A DNA stretch of 64,000 nt from Cotesia glomerata (Eukaryota; Arthropoda; Insecta; Hymenoptera; Braconidae): positions 13,648,142-13,712,141 of the forward strand of contig NC_058164.1 in assembly GCF_020080835.1 (NCBI RefSeq). The letters are read 5' to 3'. Positions 54,950 through 64,000 of the stretch are shown here, one piece after another. Numbering within the stretch: the stretch's first letter is position 1; each line of letters starts with the position of its first letter. The notes beneath the pieces were generated by a model. It saw only the letters and a list, made by a program, of their open reading frames with translations, was not told the origin of the DNA and searched no databases. The translations under genes were made by a program, and so were the position numbers.

Positions 54950-57255
54950 AACGATACTTTGAGGACAGTCTTTACAGTGTCTCGATTTAAATGAATGATA
55001 CTTTGAGGACAGTCCTCGGAGTGTTATCATCTAAGTAAACAAAACTGCAAAGATAGTATTTAAAGTATAATTATTGATATGATAGAATTTTTCAAAATCT
55101 TATTTACTATCGATAGTGTTGTTACGTTTTGGCAAATATTAAATTTATTGAAAATTTTATTAATTAATATTTAAAATAAAATTTGATTTAAAATAATAAA
55201 TTAATCGTTATTTGAGGTATTTTGTAACGGAAACCTGAGATGCAACATCGCTAAAAATCATTATAAAACTCCAATGTAATTAATATTTTTCTTGCATTCT
55301 GTCCTCAGACTTCATCTGGGGCAGTCAGTCCTTGGACTTAGCAGAGATTGCTCCTCTGCTGGTCCGAGGCTAAACCTGCCTAATCCTTTTTAAATAAATC
55401 TTATTAATTGTCAATCGATTAATATGGATTATTATTAAAACCTTATCCTCCAGGGTGTAAGCGCTTTTATTAGCTGTTTTTCACCCTGGTGAAATCGCCG
55501 AAGCGCTAGCCATCGTTCAGGCACTCTAAAATCACCTACCTGAGGCAGGTTAATTGAAAGTAACATAAAATTTTATAAACTTAAACTTTAAAAGTGACTT
55601 CGCGGAGTAAGCTCATCTGTGACGGCACACCGGGGGTCAATAGATCACCCAATGATGCCAAACCTGAATTTATTCGACAGTTCTTAATTAAATTTTTTCT
55701 TTCAATTTAAAAATCGTCCCTACCAATTTAAAGGCATAATAAAATAAATACTAAAAAATTGAGAACGTAATAGTGTCGTTTTCAATATTGCGGAAAAAAT
55801 AATAATTGTATAAAAAAAATTTTGTGAAGAAAGGGGTTAAACATAGAGTCTCCTGAAAGAAATGTTTCTCATGATTTTTTCTCTGAATTATTTAGAATGC
55901 CGTAATTTTAAGAAAACGATTTTCATAATTGGCAATTATTTGATTTTCGAAACAATGATAAAAAATAATTGTTATGAAAAATAAAATTTTGAATCAATAT
56001 TTTGGAAACATTTTTCATGCGATCAATACTTTTCTCGCTCAACCATAAATTTTCAAAATTATTAGTAAAAATCTTAACTCTAATCATTATCTTATCAGAC
56101 GATCTTTGAGGACAGTCTTTACAGTGTTGATGGTTAAGTGAATGATACTTCAAAGACAGTCTTCAAAGTATCATTATTGACTTAATAAAATTGTTCAAAA
56201 TCTCATTTAATATTAATGCTGTTAAATTTTTAATATTACAAAAAAACATTGATTGCATAAAAAAAATTTTTCTAAAGTAACCGGTTAAAAATTGAGCTTT
56301 TTGAATAATATTTTTCTCATGATTCTTTCTCAAAATCATTTAGGAAGCCGTTATTTCAAAATAATTATTTTCATGGTTAGCAATTATTTATTTGAATTTC
56401 TGAAACAATCATAGAAGACAATTCTTACAGAAAAATTAAATTTTCTGTTAATATTTTAAAAATATTTTTTATGTAATCAATACTTTTCTCTTCGGATCAC
56501 AAATTTTTAAAATTATAAGCTTAAATTTTAACTCTAATCATTATTAAGATAATTAAGTTATCTGATAAGTCAAATAATACTTCGAGGACAATCTTCACAA
56601 TGTCATTATTCAAGTTAATGATCATTGCGCTCTGTCCTCAAAATATCATTATTTGACTGAAGGATACTTCAACAACGGCAGTTTTTAACGAATCGTTATT
56701 GATTTGATAAAATTTTACAAAATCTTATTCGATATTGTAAGAGGGTAAAATTACCCTGAGTCAATATATCACCAGATATCGATAATTTTACGACGCAGCA
56801 CTGGCGCGTTTCGATCTTCGAGCCTAAAGAGAGAGTAGGAGGGGGTAGTTTGGGGTTATTATAGGTGAGCCATGCATTGTGTCAGGGAGAAGTAGTGTTA
56901 TCAATGCCAGTTTGTTATTTCCAATTTATTCATTATTTTCATAAGAGTTAGCATAAAAGTACTTTAGGCATGTATATTTTCCATCATGCATTGCAGGATT
57001 GGAATACCTTCTTATATATTATTTTAATTACGGCTTTCTATATAATTCTGAGTGAAAATCATAAGAAACATTTCTACCATACATCTGAATTTTCAAAAAT
57101 TTCTCATTACAATGAAAATTTTTTCCGTAATATTAAAAACTACACAATCGATATTGAATGAGATATTGAGAAATTTTATTAAGTCAATAATAATACTCTG
57201 AAAACTATCTATGGATAATCGTTTACTCAAATAATGATACTTCAAGGACTGTCTT
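54950..57255. repeat. Dispersed palindromic GATACTTTGAGGACAGTC repeats in AT-rich DNA
   Basis: Units of the form GATACTTTGAGGACAGTCTT followed by CAAAGTATC occur near 54953-55020, 56100-56190, 56570-56690 and 57180-57255. They are separated by repeated blocks (AGCCGTAATTTTGAAACAAT, TAATCATTATTGTATC-type) at intervals of several hundred bases, which looks like a higher-order repeat. At 55290-55660 there is a more GC-rich patch with short inverted repeats (CCAGGGTG/CACCCTGG). No gene is recognised. Confidence 0.55.
56736..56905 (+). repeat. Truncated LTR-like copy related to 63002
   Basis: It begins TGTAAGAGGGTAAAATTACC and continues ATATCACCAGATATCGATAA, CGACGCAGCACTGGCGCG and GAAGTAGTGTTA, matching 63002-63172 with scattered differences. 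After that the two diverge. It is probably the first 170 bases of an LTR. Confidence 0.6.
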
Positions 57256-57275
57256 TCAAATACTGTTTACTCAAA
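57256..57275. repeat. Left 20-bp target-site duplication
   Basis: TCAAATACTGTTTACTCAAA is identical to 62237-62256 and brackets the LINE. Confidence 0.85.
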
Positions 57276-57621
57276 ATAATATAGTTTATTAATTGCCCTT
57301 TTTTCAGGGGTACAAATGCAGACCCCCATTCCGCTTACAAATAGATCCTTAAAACTAAAAAAAAGATACAACCAAAAATTTACTTAAAACACTACTTGCT
57401 AACTTATATCTATACATACAGAATTTCCATTCAACCACACTTTAATATTTCCTTACACATCCTTATCCTTATCCTAGTTGGCGAGAAAAGAAAAAAGAAA
57501 CCACCTTGGTGTAAAAAAAAAAAAAAATCGCCTCACTCCTCTCACTCTCTCCTCCATCCATCTTACACACACCCAGAGACTTCCGCTTCCACAGCCATTG
57601 ATTCTACGTTACCCTCCCTTC

Positions 57622-60600
57622 TTACTTTTTCCAACCCGCTGTTCCCCAAAGCATTTCTATACTTTTTAGCCAATTTTCCCCTTGCCCATCCTCTTCTAGT
57701 ACCTCAACCCTCATCTCCTGCCATCCTTTTTCCACCCCTAGTCCTGAACAAACCTCCCATACGTGCTCCCATGACTCCAACTCCAACCCGCAAACATTAC
57801 AAAGTTTGTTATCCCTATCTTCCTAGTACCTATTTCCTTTCAAACAGTCACCTAGTCTAAACCTAGCATACCTGCTCCACCTCTCCTCATTCCAGCCTTT
57901 TTTGAGGTAAGCCGGAATCCCTGGACCTTTTACGAATTTATAATCACTGTTACTTCTTGACCCCCAGATTTTTTCCCATCTCTCCTTTTCTTGCTCCCTT
58001 TTGTCCATTTTTACCCACTCTTCTCCTCTCATCTCTCCCTCTTACCACATCCTTTCAACTTCAATAAGGTTCTGCCCTCTATCCTCGTAAAAGTCTCCCC
58101 TTTCCGCTTCCCAACCGACCAAACCTCTTCCTGCCCTTATTCTCTTTCTCGTTTCCATCCTGCATCTCCACGCAATTAACCCACCTCCTCCCTCCTCTAT
58201 TCTTTTCTCATAGCTCCAAGCCCTCAGTCCTGCTCTACTTTTCAGCCGGTCACTCTGAAGTTCCTCTCTCACCAAGTAACCCCCCACCCTTCTTGAGACC
58301 CCGAGCACCCATCTTAGGTATCTTTCCTGAATTCTTTCCATTTCCTCTCTACCTTTCCATACCCAAATCTCCACCCCATAGCTTATTACTGACCGAACCA
58401 ACCTATCAAATAGCCATATCCTTCTGGCCCAATCACTCCCAAATTTCCATTTACCTAGCCCCCAGATCTGTCCCAATAACCTCGCTCCCTTCGCTGCCCT
58501 CTCTCTCACATGTTCTCCTTGATCTCCGTTCCACCTTATTACATATCCTAGGTACGTATACCTATCAACTTCTTCTATTTCTTCTCCGTCCCAGTTCCAT
58601 CGCACCTTTCTCTTCCTGCCCCCTCCTTTCCTGCATCTCATGATCTTAGTCTTCCCCACGTTTACCTCTAACTTCTTTCTCGCCACGAATCTCTCTAGTG
58701 TCCTTATCATCCCCTTCATTTCATCCTCGTTTTTAGCCAACAGCGCTATATCATCAGCGTAAGCTAGAGAGAGCACTTTCTTTCCCCCGGATAACTCTAC
58801 TCCACCCCATCTTCCCTTTTCCAGTTCTTCATCTAGATCCGCTAAAAACAGTACAAAGAGCAGAGGGCTTAATGGACACCCCTGTCTTACTCCTTTTTCC
58901 GTCCAGAACCTCTCTCCTAGCTCTTTGCCAATCCTCACACGTCCACACGTTTGACTCAGAACTATCTCACATCTTCTCACTAGACCCTCGCTCACTCCTC
59001 TCTTCCTCATAGCCACACTTAATTCCCTTCTGTCCACTGTATCGAACGCAGATTTAAAGTCTACGAACAGCACCAACATTTTCTCTTTATCTTTACCTAC
59101 TTCCCGATTGATCAGATAATTCAAAGTGTAAATATTATCTATGGTCCCCCTCCTTTCTCTAAAGCCAGCCTGCGAGTCTGGAAGCAGTCCTTTACTCTCC
59201 ACCTCCACCTTCAATCTCTTCTCCAGCATTCCTACGTAGACTTTATACGCCGTCTGCATAATCGAAATCCCCCTGTAGTCCTCCACCTTCGAACCATCAC
59301 CTTTTTTCCTAATCGGAACAATCACTCCACTTCTCCACTCGTCCGGTCAACTCTCTCCATTCCATATTCTTTGACAAATCCTCCATAGTTCCCTCAGCAC
59401 ACTTTCCCCTCTGTACTTCCATACTTCATTCGGGATTCCATCTTCTCCTAAAGCCTTAAAATCTTTTAGCTTATCCACCATCTCTTTGATTTCTTCGTAC
59501 GAAATATCTTCTTCTAAGTCCGTATCGATTGACTCACTATCTTCGGGCAAAACCACTCTCTTTTCCTCCACTCCCCCAAGCATTTTCCTGAAGTGCTCAT
59601 CCCACTCCTCTATCTTTATCTCTTTATTTATATTCTCCCTCTTTTTCCTTCCTTGATTAACCACTTTCCAAATTTGAGCTTCCGACTTCGCCGTACTTAT
59701 ATATTCCTCCCACTTTCGCTTTTCTGCCTCCTTTTTCTCCTTACACATTTTCCCGTACTTCTTTTTTTCCCTCACATACTCTTCCTTTTCTCCTTTACCG
59801 CGCGTAAAATTGTTTAAGGCTATCCTTAACTTTTTCTTCTTCTCTCTACATTCACTATCCCACCACCCTGTACTTCCTCCTCTTTTTCCAACTCTCTTTT
59901 TCGACTTCGTCAGCGCACTTTTAATTCTTCCCTTAAGATCTCCCCAAATTTCCTCTGCCTTATTTCCTGAAGTTTCTCCTTCCCCAAACTCCTGTTGAAA
60001 CTTTTTTATTCCTTCATCCGACCATACGCCTCTTCCGGGTACCTTTACTGACTTTCTCCCCGCATCTTTTATCCTTTTCCCCCACGTCTCTACCTCCACT
60101 ACAACCGGGAGATGATCAAAGTCGGTTCTTTCTTCTATTTTTAACCCCTTAATCTTGTCCCTGCTTCTCTCATCAATCAATACTAAATCAATTACCGAAC
60201 AGCCCCGTTCCCCGATGAATGTCCAAGTCCCTTCCTCGTCCCCCACCACGCATCCATTCAGAATTTCCCAGCCTCTTTCTCTCGCAAACTTGCATAGAAC
60301 TCTACCCTCCTTGTTAATAATCTTATCTCTCGAATTTCTCAACTCTATGTCCTTTTGCTCTCCTATGCCCTTTAACCTCCCATCATTCCCCGTCCTTGCA
60401 TTGAAATCGCCGCCCATCAAAATTTGGCTTTCTCCGACCTCATCCATCCATCTGCTCATAAGCTCCTTCTTTTTCTCTAAATCATCATTAACATAAACCC
60501 CTATAATTCACCACCATTCATCTCCCAGCTTAACCTCTCTTTTCACCCATCCCTCTGCATCCCACTTACCCCTTTTTCCAAGTTCAATTCCCTCTTTTAC

Positions 60601-60924
60601 TCCCACTAGAATACCACTTTTTGCCCTCCCCCTTCCTTTGGATGTTATCGCCTCCTGTATGTCCCACGTGAACCCCTTTTTCCAGGAGTCCTTTACCTCT
60701 GCCCATTTCTTATTATTTGCCCACGTCTCCAGAAGGACTACGATATCCCAACTTTTTAATCCCACCCAGAATTCTTCATCCTTATTCTTGATCCCAGCTA
60801 CATTCCAAAAACCTATCTGAAACGTCGAAACCCCCCTCCCTTTGTATTTTTCCCTTAATTTTCCTCCCCCCTTACCCCTGTTGCCATCCTCCACCCTCAT
60901 TCGTTTCCCTCCTGCAGTTTCCAC
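57622..60924 (-). pseudogene. LINE ORF2 (1100 codons): endonuclease, RT, zinc motif; four nonsense codons
   Basis: A single frame spans APE-type endonuclease, RT and C-terminal domain. The endonuclease has FWNVAGI, LLETWA, MGGDFNARTG, VIDLVLIDE and DFDHLPV. RT has PIRKKGDGSKVEDYRGIS, QAGFRERRGTIDNIY, LFVDFKSAFDTVDR, GVRQGCPLSPLLF and the catalytic AYADDIALL. The C-terminus has CNVCGLELESWEHVWEVC, a Cys/His motif. In-frame stops lie at 60508-60510 (TGA), 59347-59349 (TGA), 58042-58044 (TAA) and 57823-57825 (TAG); the natural stop is TAA at 57622-57624. There is no frameshift in 3.3 kb. Enzymatic motifs are intact, so the copy is disabled only by stops. Confidence 0.88.
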
Positions 60925-61874
60925 CTTCCTTCGGCTTCATCCCAAATTCTTAGCTTTCCATTCACCCACATTTTCATGTAACCTACTTTCACTGACTTGC
61001 CAGTTGCCCTTTCCTTTATAGCCTCCTCAATAATAATCCTTCTAATCCTTCTCTCCTCAAAGGTCAGGTCATCTTCCAACCTAATTATATCCCCCTTTAG
61101 CTTGTTCTTTGCCAACATAACCTCTCTTTTCTTTTCAAACCCTTCCATTTCCACTAGGACCATCCCTTTCCCTTCTTTATCCACTCCACCAATCCTTCTT
61201 GTACTTTTTCTACCCCCAACTACCTCCAATTTAGCCCACACCCTGTCTACCTCCCTTTTCCAGTCTGTTCCTTCATTCATATTAATCCCTTTTATAATTA
61301 CATCCCTTCTCCTTGCTTCTCTCTCCTTTCTTTCCGCCCCTGCTTCCAGCTTATTTAGTCTTCTTTCAGTTTCCTTATCCAACACACTATCAATCTCCAT
61401 TGCTTTTTCTCCAAAGAGGTTTCCCCTGTTATCCTGCTCCAAAATTTCCAACCTTTTCTCTAGCTTCTCAATCCTACCGCTCATCTCCAACTTTTCTTCC
61501 TCCCATTTCTTCATAAATTCCTCTCTTTCTTTTCTACCTTTCTCTCTCAATTTCCCAACTTCATCACTAACCTTCTTGCACTCCTGCACTATCCTTTTAT
61601 CTAACTCCCCTAACTTTTTCATCAGCGCTTCCATTTCGACCTACTTCAGATTGTCCTTCTTCTCTTGATCCTTAATCTGCAGCTTACTTCTCTTGAGTAC
61701 CTCTTTGTCTTCCTTATCCTTCCTTAGACTGCTCTCTTCCTCTGTTTCCCTAATTCTTTTGCCCCTTGCCCACGGTTCCTCCAATTCCCCCGTACTCGCT
61801 GTTCTTTCTAGCCTAAAGTTCGTTTGAAACCAGTTCGAGTTTCCCGCCTTATTCCCTTCCTTACCATCCGGCAT
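60897..61874 (-). pseudogene. LINE ORF1: coiled-coil RNA-binding protein, one nonsense codon
   Basis: The ATG at 61874 opens a 325-codon frame interrupted once, by TAG at 61641-61643; an ATG follows three codons later, so a shorter 245-residue protein could still be made. The protein is very rich in Lys and Glu, with a long coiled coil (LGELDKRIVQECKKVSDEV onward), then an RRM-like region beginning RRDVIIKGINMNEG and a basic C-terminal domain (FEERRIRRIIIEEAIKER) typical of LINE ORF1 CTDs. It would package LINE RNA. Its stop lies 28 bases inside ORF2, which is read in a different frame, so ORF2 may be translated by reinitiation. Confidence 0.82.
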
Positions 61875-62236
61875 ATTTCTTATCCCAGTACCTGCTTTAT
61901 CTACCGCTCTCCCTTCGAATTACCAACACACTTCTACTTCTAACTTTCACCACCGCGCCACCGACGCTCTCCCTACCCCACACCTCTCCATACTCCCAAA
62001 CCCTTCACCCACAAGAAACCCAACCTCTTCCCAGCTACTTCCCTGATTTTATCTCCCCTATACTACACACCACCACTCACACCCCTTCAACCTTATAGCA
62101 CCGAATCAACCCCTCTTTTTTAGCTTTACTTAAACTCTAAAACCCTCCACTAACACTCCTAATTATCAGAGATCTAAAGATTTAATAAATCACAGCGTAA
62201 ATACGCGACTATACACTACGGCACCGGAAACGGAAG

Positions 62237-63001
62237 TCAAATACTGTTTACTCAAACAATGATACTTTGGAAACTGTCTTTGAAGTATCGTTCACTCAAA
62301 TAATAATACTTTAAGGACTGTCCTCATAGTATTATTCACATACATAATAATACTGTGAATACTGTCGTCAAAGTATCGTCCGACAAGATAATTATTAGAG
62401 TTATAATTTTTTCATATAATTTTTAAAATTTGCAATTCAACGAGAATAGTATCGATTGCATGGAAATTATTTCACAAATATCGATAGGATATTCAATTTT
62501 ATAAAACAATAATCTTCTGTGATTGTTTTAAAAATTCAGATAATTGCTAATCTTGAAATTCGTTATTTTAAATTTTCGGCTTCCTAGATAATTCTAAAAA
62601 AAATCATAAGATACTTTCTTTCTATAAGATTCAATTTTTAATCACTTTAATTTACAAATTTCTCGATACAATGAATATTTCTTTCGTTATATTAAAAACA
62701 ACATCATCGATATTGAATGAGATTTTGAGAAATTTTATCAAATCAATAATAATACTCTGGAAACTGTCGGTAAAGTATCGTTTTCTCGAATAATGACAAT
62801 TTGAGGACCGTCTTATAAATATAGTTTACTTGAATAATGATACTTTGAAAACTGTCTTTGGAGTATCGTTCACTCAAATAATAAAACTTTGAAAACAGTT
62901 TTGAAGGATCGTTTACTTAAATGATGATACTTCGAGGACTGTCTTCGAAGTATCGTTTACTCAAATAATGATACTTTGGAAACTGTCCTCGAAGTATCGT
63001 T
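62237..63001. repeat. Tandem array of palindromic about 46-bp units
   Basis: The first 20 bases are the right target-site duplication of the LINE. Units of the form AATGATACTTCGAGGACTGT then CTTCGAAGTATCGTTTACTC follow one another at 62257-62400 and 62745-63001. The core GATACTTCGA...TCGAAGTATC is a near-perfect inverted repeat, so each unit can fold into a hairpin. A more diverged AT-rich segment (62400-62745) divides the array and repeats blocks seen at 54.7-56.4 kb. Confidence 0.75.
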
Positions 63002-64000
63002 TGTAACAGGATAAAATTAACCTGAATCAATAAGTCGCCAGATATCGATAACTATTCGACGCAGCACTGGCGCGTCTCGATCTTCGGGCCTAAAGAAAGA
63101 GTAGAAGGGGGTAGTTTGGGGGTTATTATCGAGGAGCCGTGCATTGCAACAGAGAGAAGTAGTGTAACCGCCAGACGGAGTGCCACAGAAATCAAGAGGG
63201 ACTGATCCCCGCAGTAGTTACCTATCGACAGAAGCCAATAACATCGAGGACTTCAATCTCAAGTAGTGAGTTAGATCGTCGTTTATTCATCAAGGTATCG
63301 AATATATTACTCTGTTGGCTAGGAGTGGACCACGGAGCTTATACTCGGTTTACTTCTTTTCTGATTAATTATCTATTGTTTGTTGATTAATAATAATTCA
63401 ATAATTGTTAATTCATTGATATTTATTCGTTAGTCGGTGCTGAGTGGATCTTAAGGGGATCTTTACACGAGATACACTCAGAGACCTTGTGGTGTAAATT
63501 TTCGTGAGAATTTATTTGATAAAAATAATTTACCCGATTTTTTGTTAACAATTTTTGAACATCTGAAAAATCGGTTTTAGTTGTATATAATTTATTTAAC
63601 AATTTAATAATATAAAAACCGAATAATAAATTCTTTGAGAAAATTCCAGTTGTCTTCTCACGGACTAGTCAAGCGTCGGTTAAATTGTACAACGTAGTTA
63701 ATCCGTAACCAAGGTCAAAATTTACTACGCACTAATGAATATTGGCGTCCATTTTGAGCGCGTAAATTCTTGTCGAATATTTTACTCGATAATTTATTAT
63801 GAATAATTGAAATATTATTATTATTAATATTATTTATTACAAGAAAATATTTATCTAACATTATATTATTTACTGAGAATTTATTTATTGATATTTGGCG
63901 CATTTGAGACTGATTTACCCGTGGAGAATTTTTCGCTAATTTATTTTTGATGTTGGGATAATTTATTAAATAATTATTTATTCAACCGGAAAATTTCTAT
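63002..64000 (+). repeat. Probable LTR, 5' part, cut by the window edge
   Basis: It starts TGTAACAGGATAAAATTAAC after the array. The opening TGTAACAGG equals the first nine bases of the 23-kb gypsy LTR, and the first 170 bases recur at 56736. The body is AT-rich with CG-containing patches, in the style of the long LTRs in this window. It shows no gene to the window end, and no end or PBS is visible. Confidence 0.45.

Larger units (their letters stand above)
57276..62236 (-). mobile_element. Full-length minus-strand LINE (4.96 kb) with 20-bp TSD
   Basis: From high to low coordinates: 5' UTR (62236-61875), ORF1 (61874-60897), ORF2 (60924-57622), overlapping ORF1 by 28 bases in another frame, and a 3' UTR to 57276. 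A perfect 20-bp duplication flanks it, so the 5' end is genuine. Both ORFs keep their frame from end to end; the only visible coding lesions are five nonsense codons. It sits inside the palindromic repeat array. The plus strand is therefore C/T-rich for 5 kb, opposite to its surroundings. I do not assign a clade. Confidence 0.9.

Noticed and set aside
55290..55660. GC-richer patch with short inverted repeats suggesting a structured RNA
   Set aside because: The pairings are short and mutually exclusive; there is no tRNA-like A or B box and no known RNA family is recognised.
59347..60510. TGA codons in LINE ORF2 as possible recoding signals
   Set aside because: Other stops in the same frame are TAA and TAG, so a special decoding of TGA would not restore the protein.
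60997..61668. 223-codon plus-strand Ser/Phe/Leu-rich frame
   Set aside because: Antisense shadow of the Lys/Glu-rich LINE ORF1; AAR/GAR codons read as Phe/Leu/Ser on the other strand.

Overview
The window reads as AT-rich arthropod nuclear DNA, most likely from an insect and plausibly a hymenopteran. This rests on R1-clade LINEs, a TRAF/MATH-BTB gene relic and the style of the interspersed repeats; nothing in the window fixes the species. There are no operons, rRNA genes, convincing tRNA genes or CRISPR arrays. Almost everything recognisable is transposable-element DNA in nested layers, separated by AT-rich spacer and microsatellites. Only two short stretches look like host-gene material: a broken MATH-BTB gene (about 14.7-15.6 kb) and a possible terminal coding exon (16.9-17.1 kb).

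Layout. 0.2-6.7 kb: a decayed minus-strand Ty3/gypsy element whose leader is split by a plus-strand LINE with an intact ORF1 but nearly all of ORF2 deleted. 7.9-8.9 kb: LTR-like sequence with a 145-bp tandem duplication. 9.5-10.1 kb: the last exon of a DDE-type transposase. 10.5-13.9 kb: a small MITE-like repeat and a decayed minus-strand LINE. 14.7-17.2 kb: the host-like fragments. 17.2-20.3 kb: two non-coding repeat families that recur near 41 kb and 48.8-54 kb. 20.5-22.8 kb: a 2.3-kb solo LTR. 23.06-34.39 kb: a complete, young Ty3/gypsy element with 2.2-kb LTRs, gag, pol and a third ORF. 34.4-39.66 kb: a complete DNA transposon with about 590-bp terminal inverted repeats and a four-exon transposase that reads open for 725 codons. 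41.8-48.8 kb: two R1-clade LINE copies head to tail, each bounded by (TG)n tracts. 49.86-51.55 kb: a TTAA-flanked deletion derivative of a Kolobok/Mutator-like transposon. 51.9-57.2 kb: a tandem-unit repeat and AT-rich DNA with palindromic repeats. 57.28-62.24 kb: a full-length minus-strand LINE with a 20-bp target-site duplication. 62.2-64 kb: a palindromic tandem array and the start of another LTR.

The two parts most worth attention adjoin each other. The 23-34 kb gypsy element has open gag and pol frames and near-identical LTRs. Its pol ORF carries a textbook MYND zinc finger ahead of the protease. Its third ORF codes for a small cysteine-rich protein and begins exactly at a splice-acceptor sequence, so expression from a spliced mRNA is likely. 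The 34-39 kb DNA transposon has three introns with consensus borders and preserved D/D/E candidate residues, and a 650-bp MITE sits in its third intron. Both elements landed in the same (AT)n tract, which now survives as three pieces.
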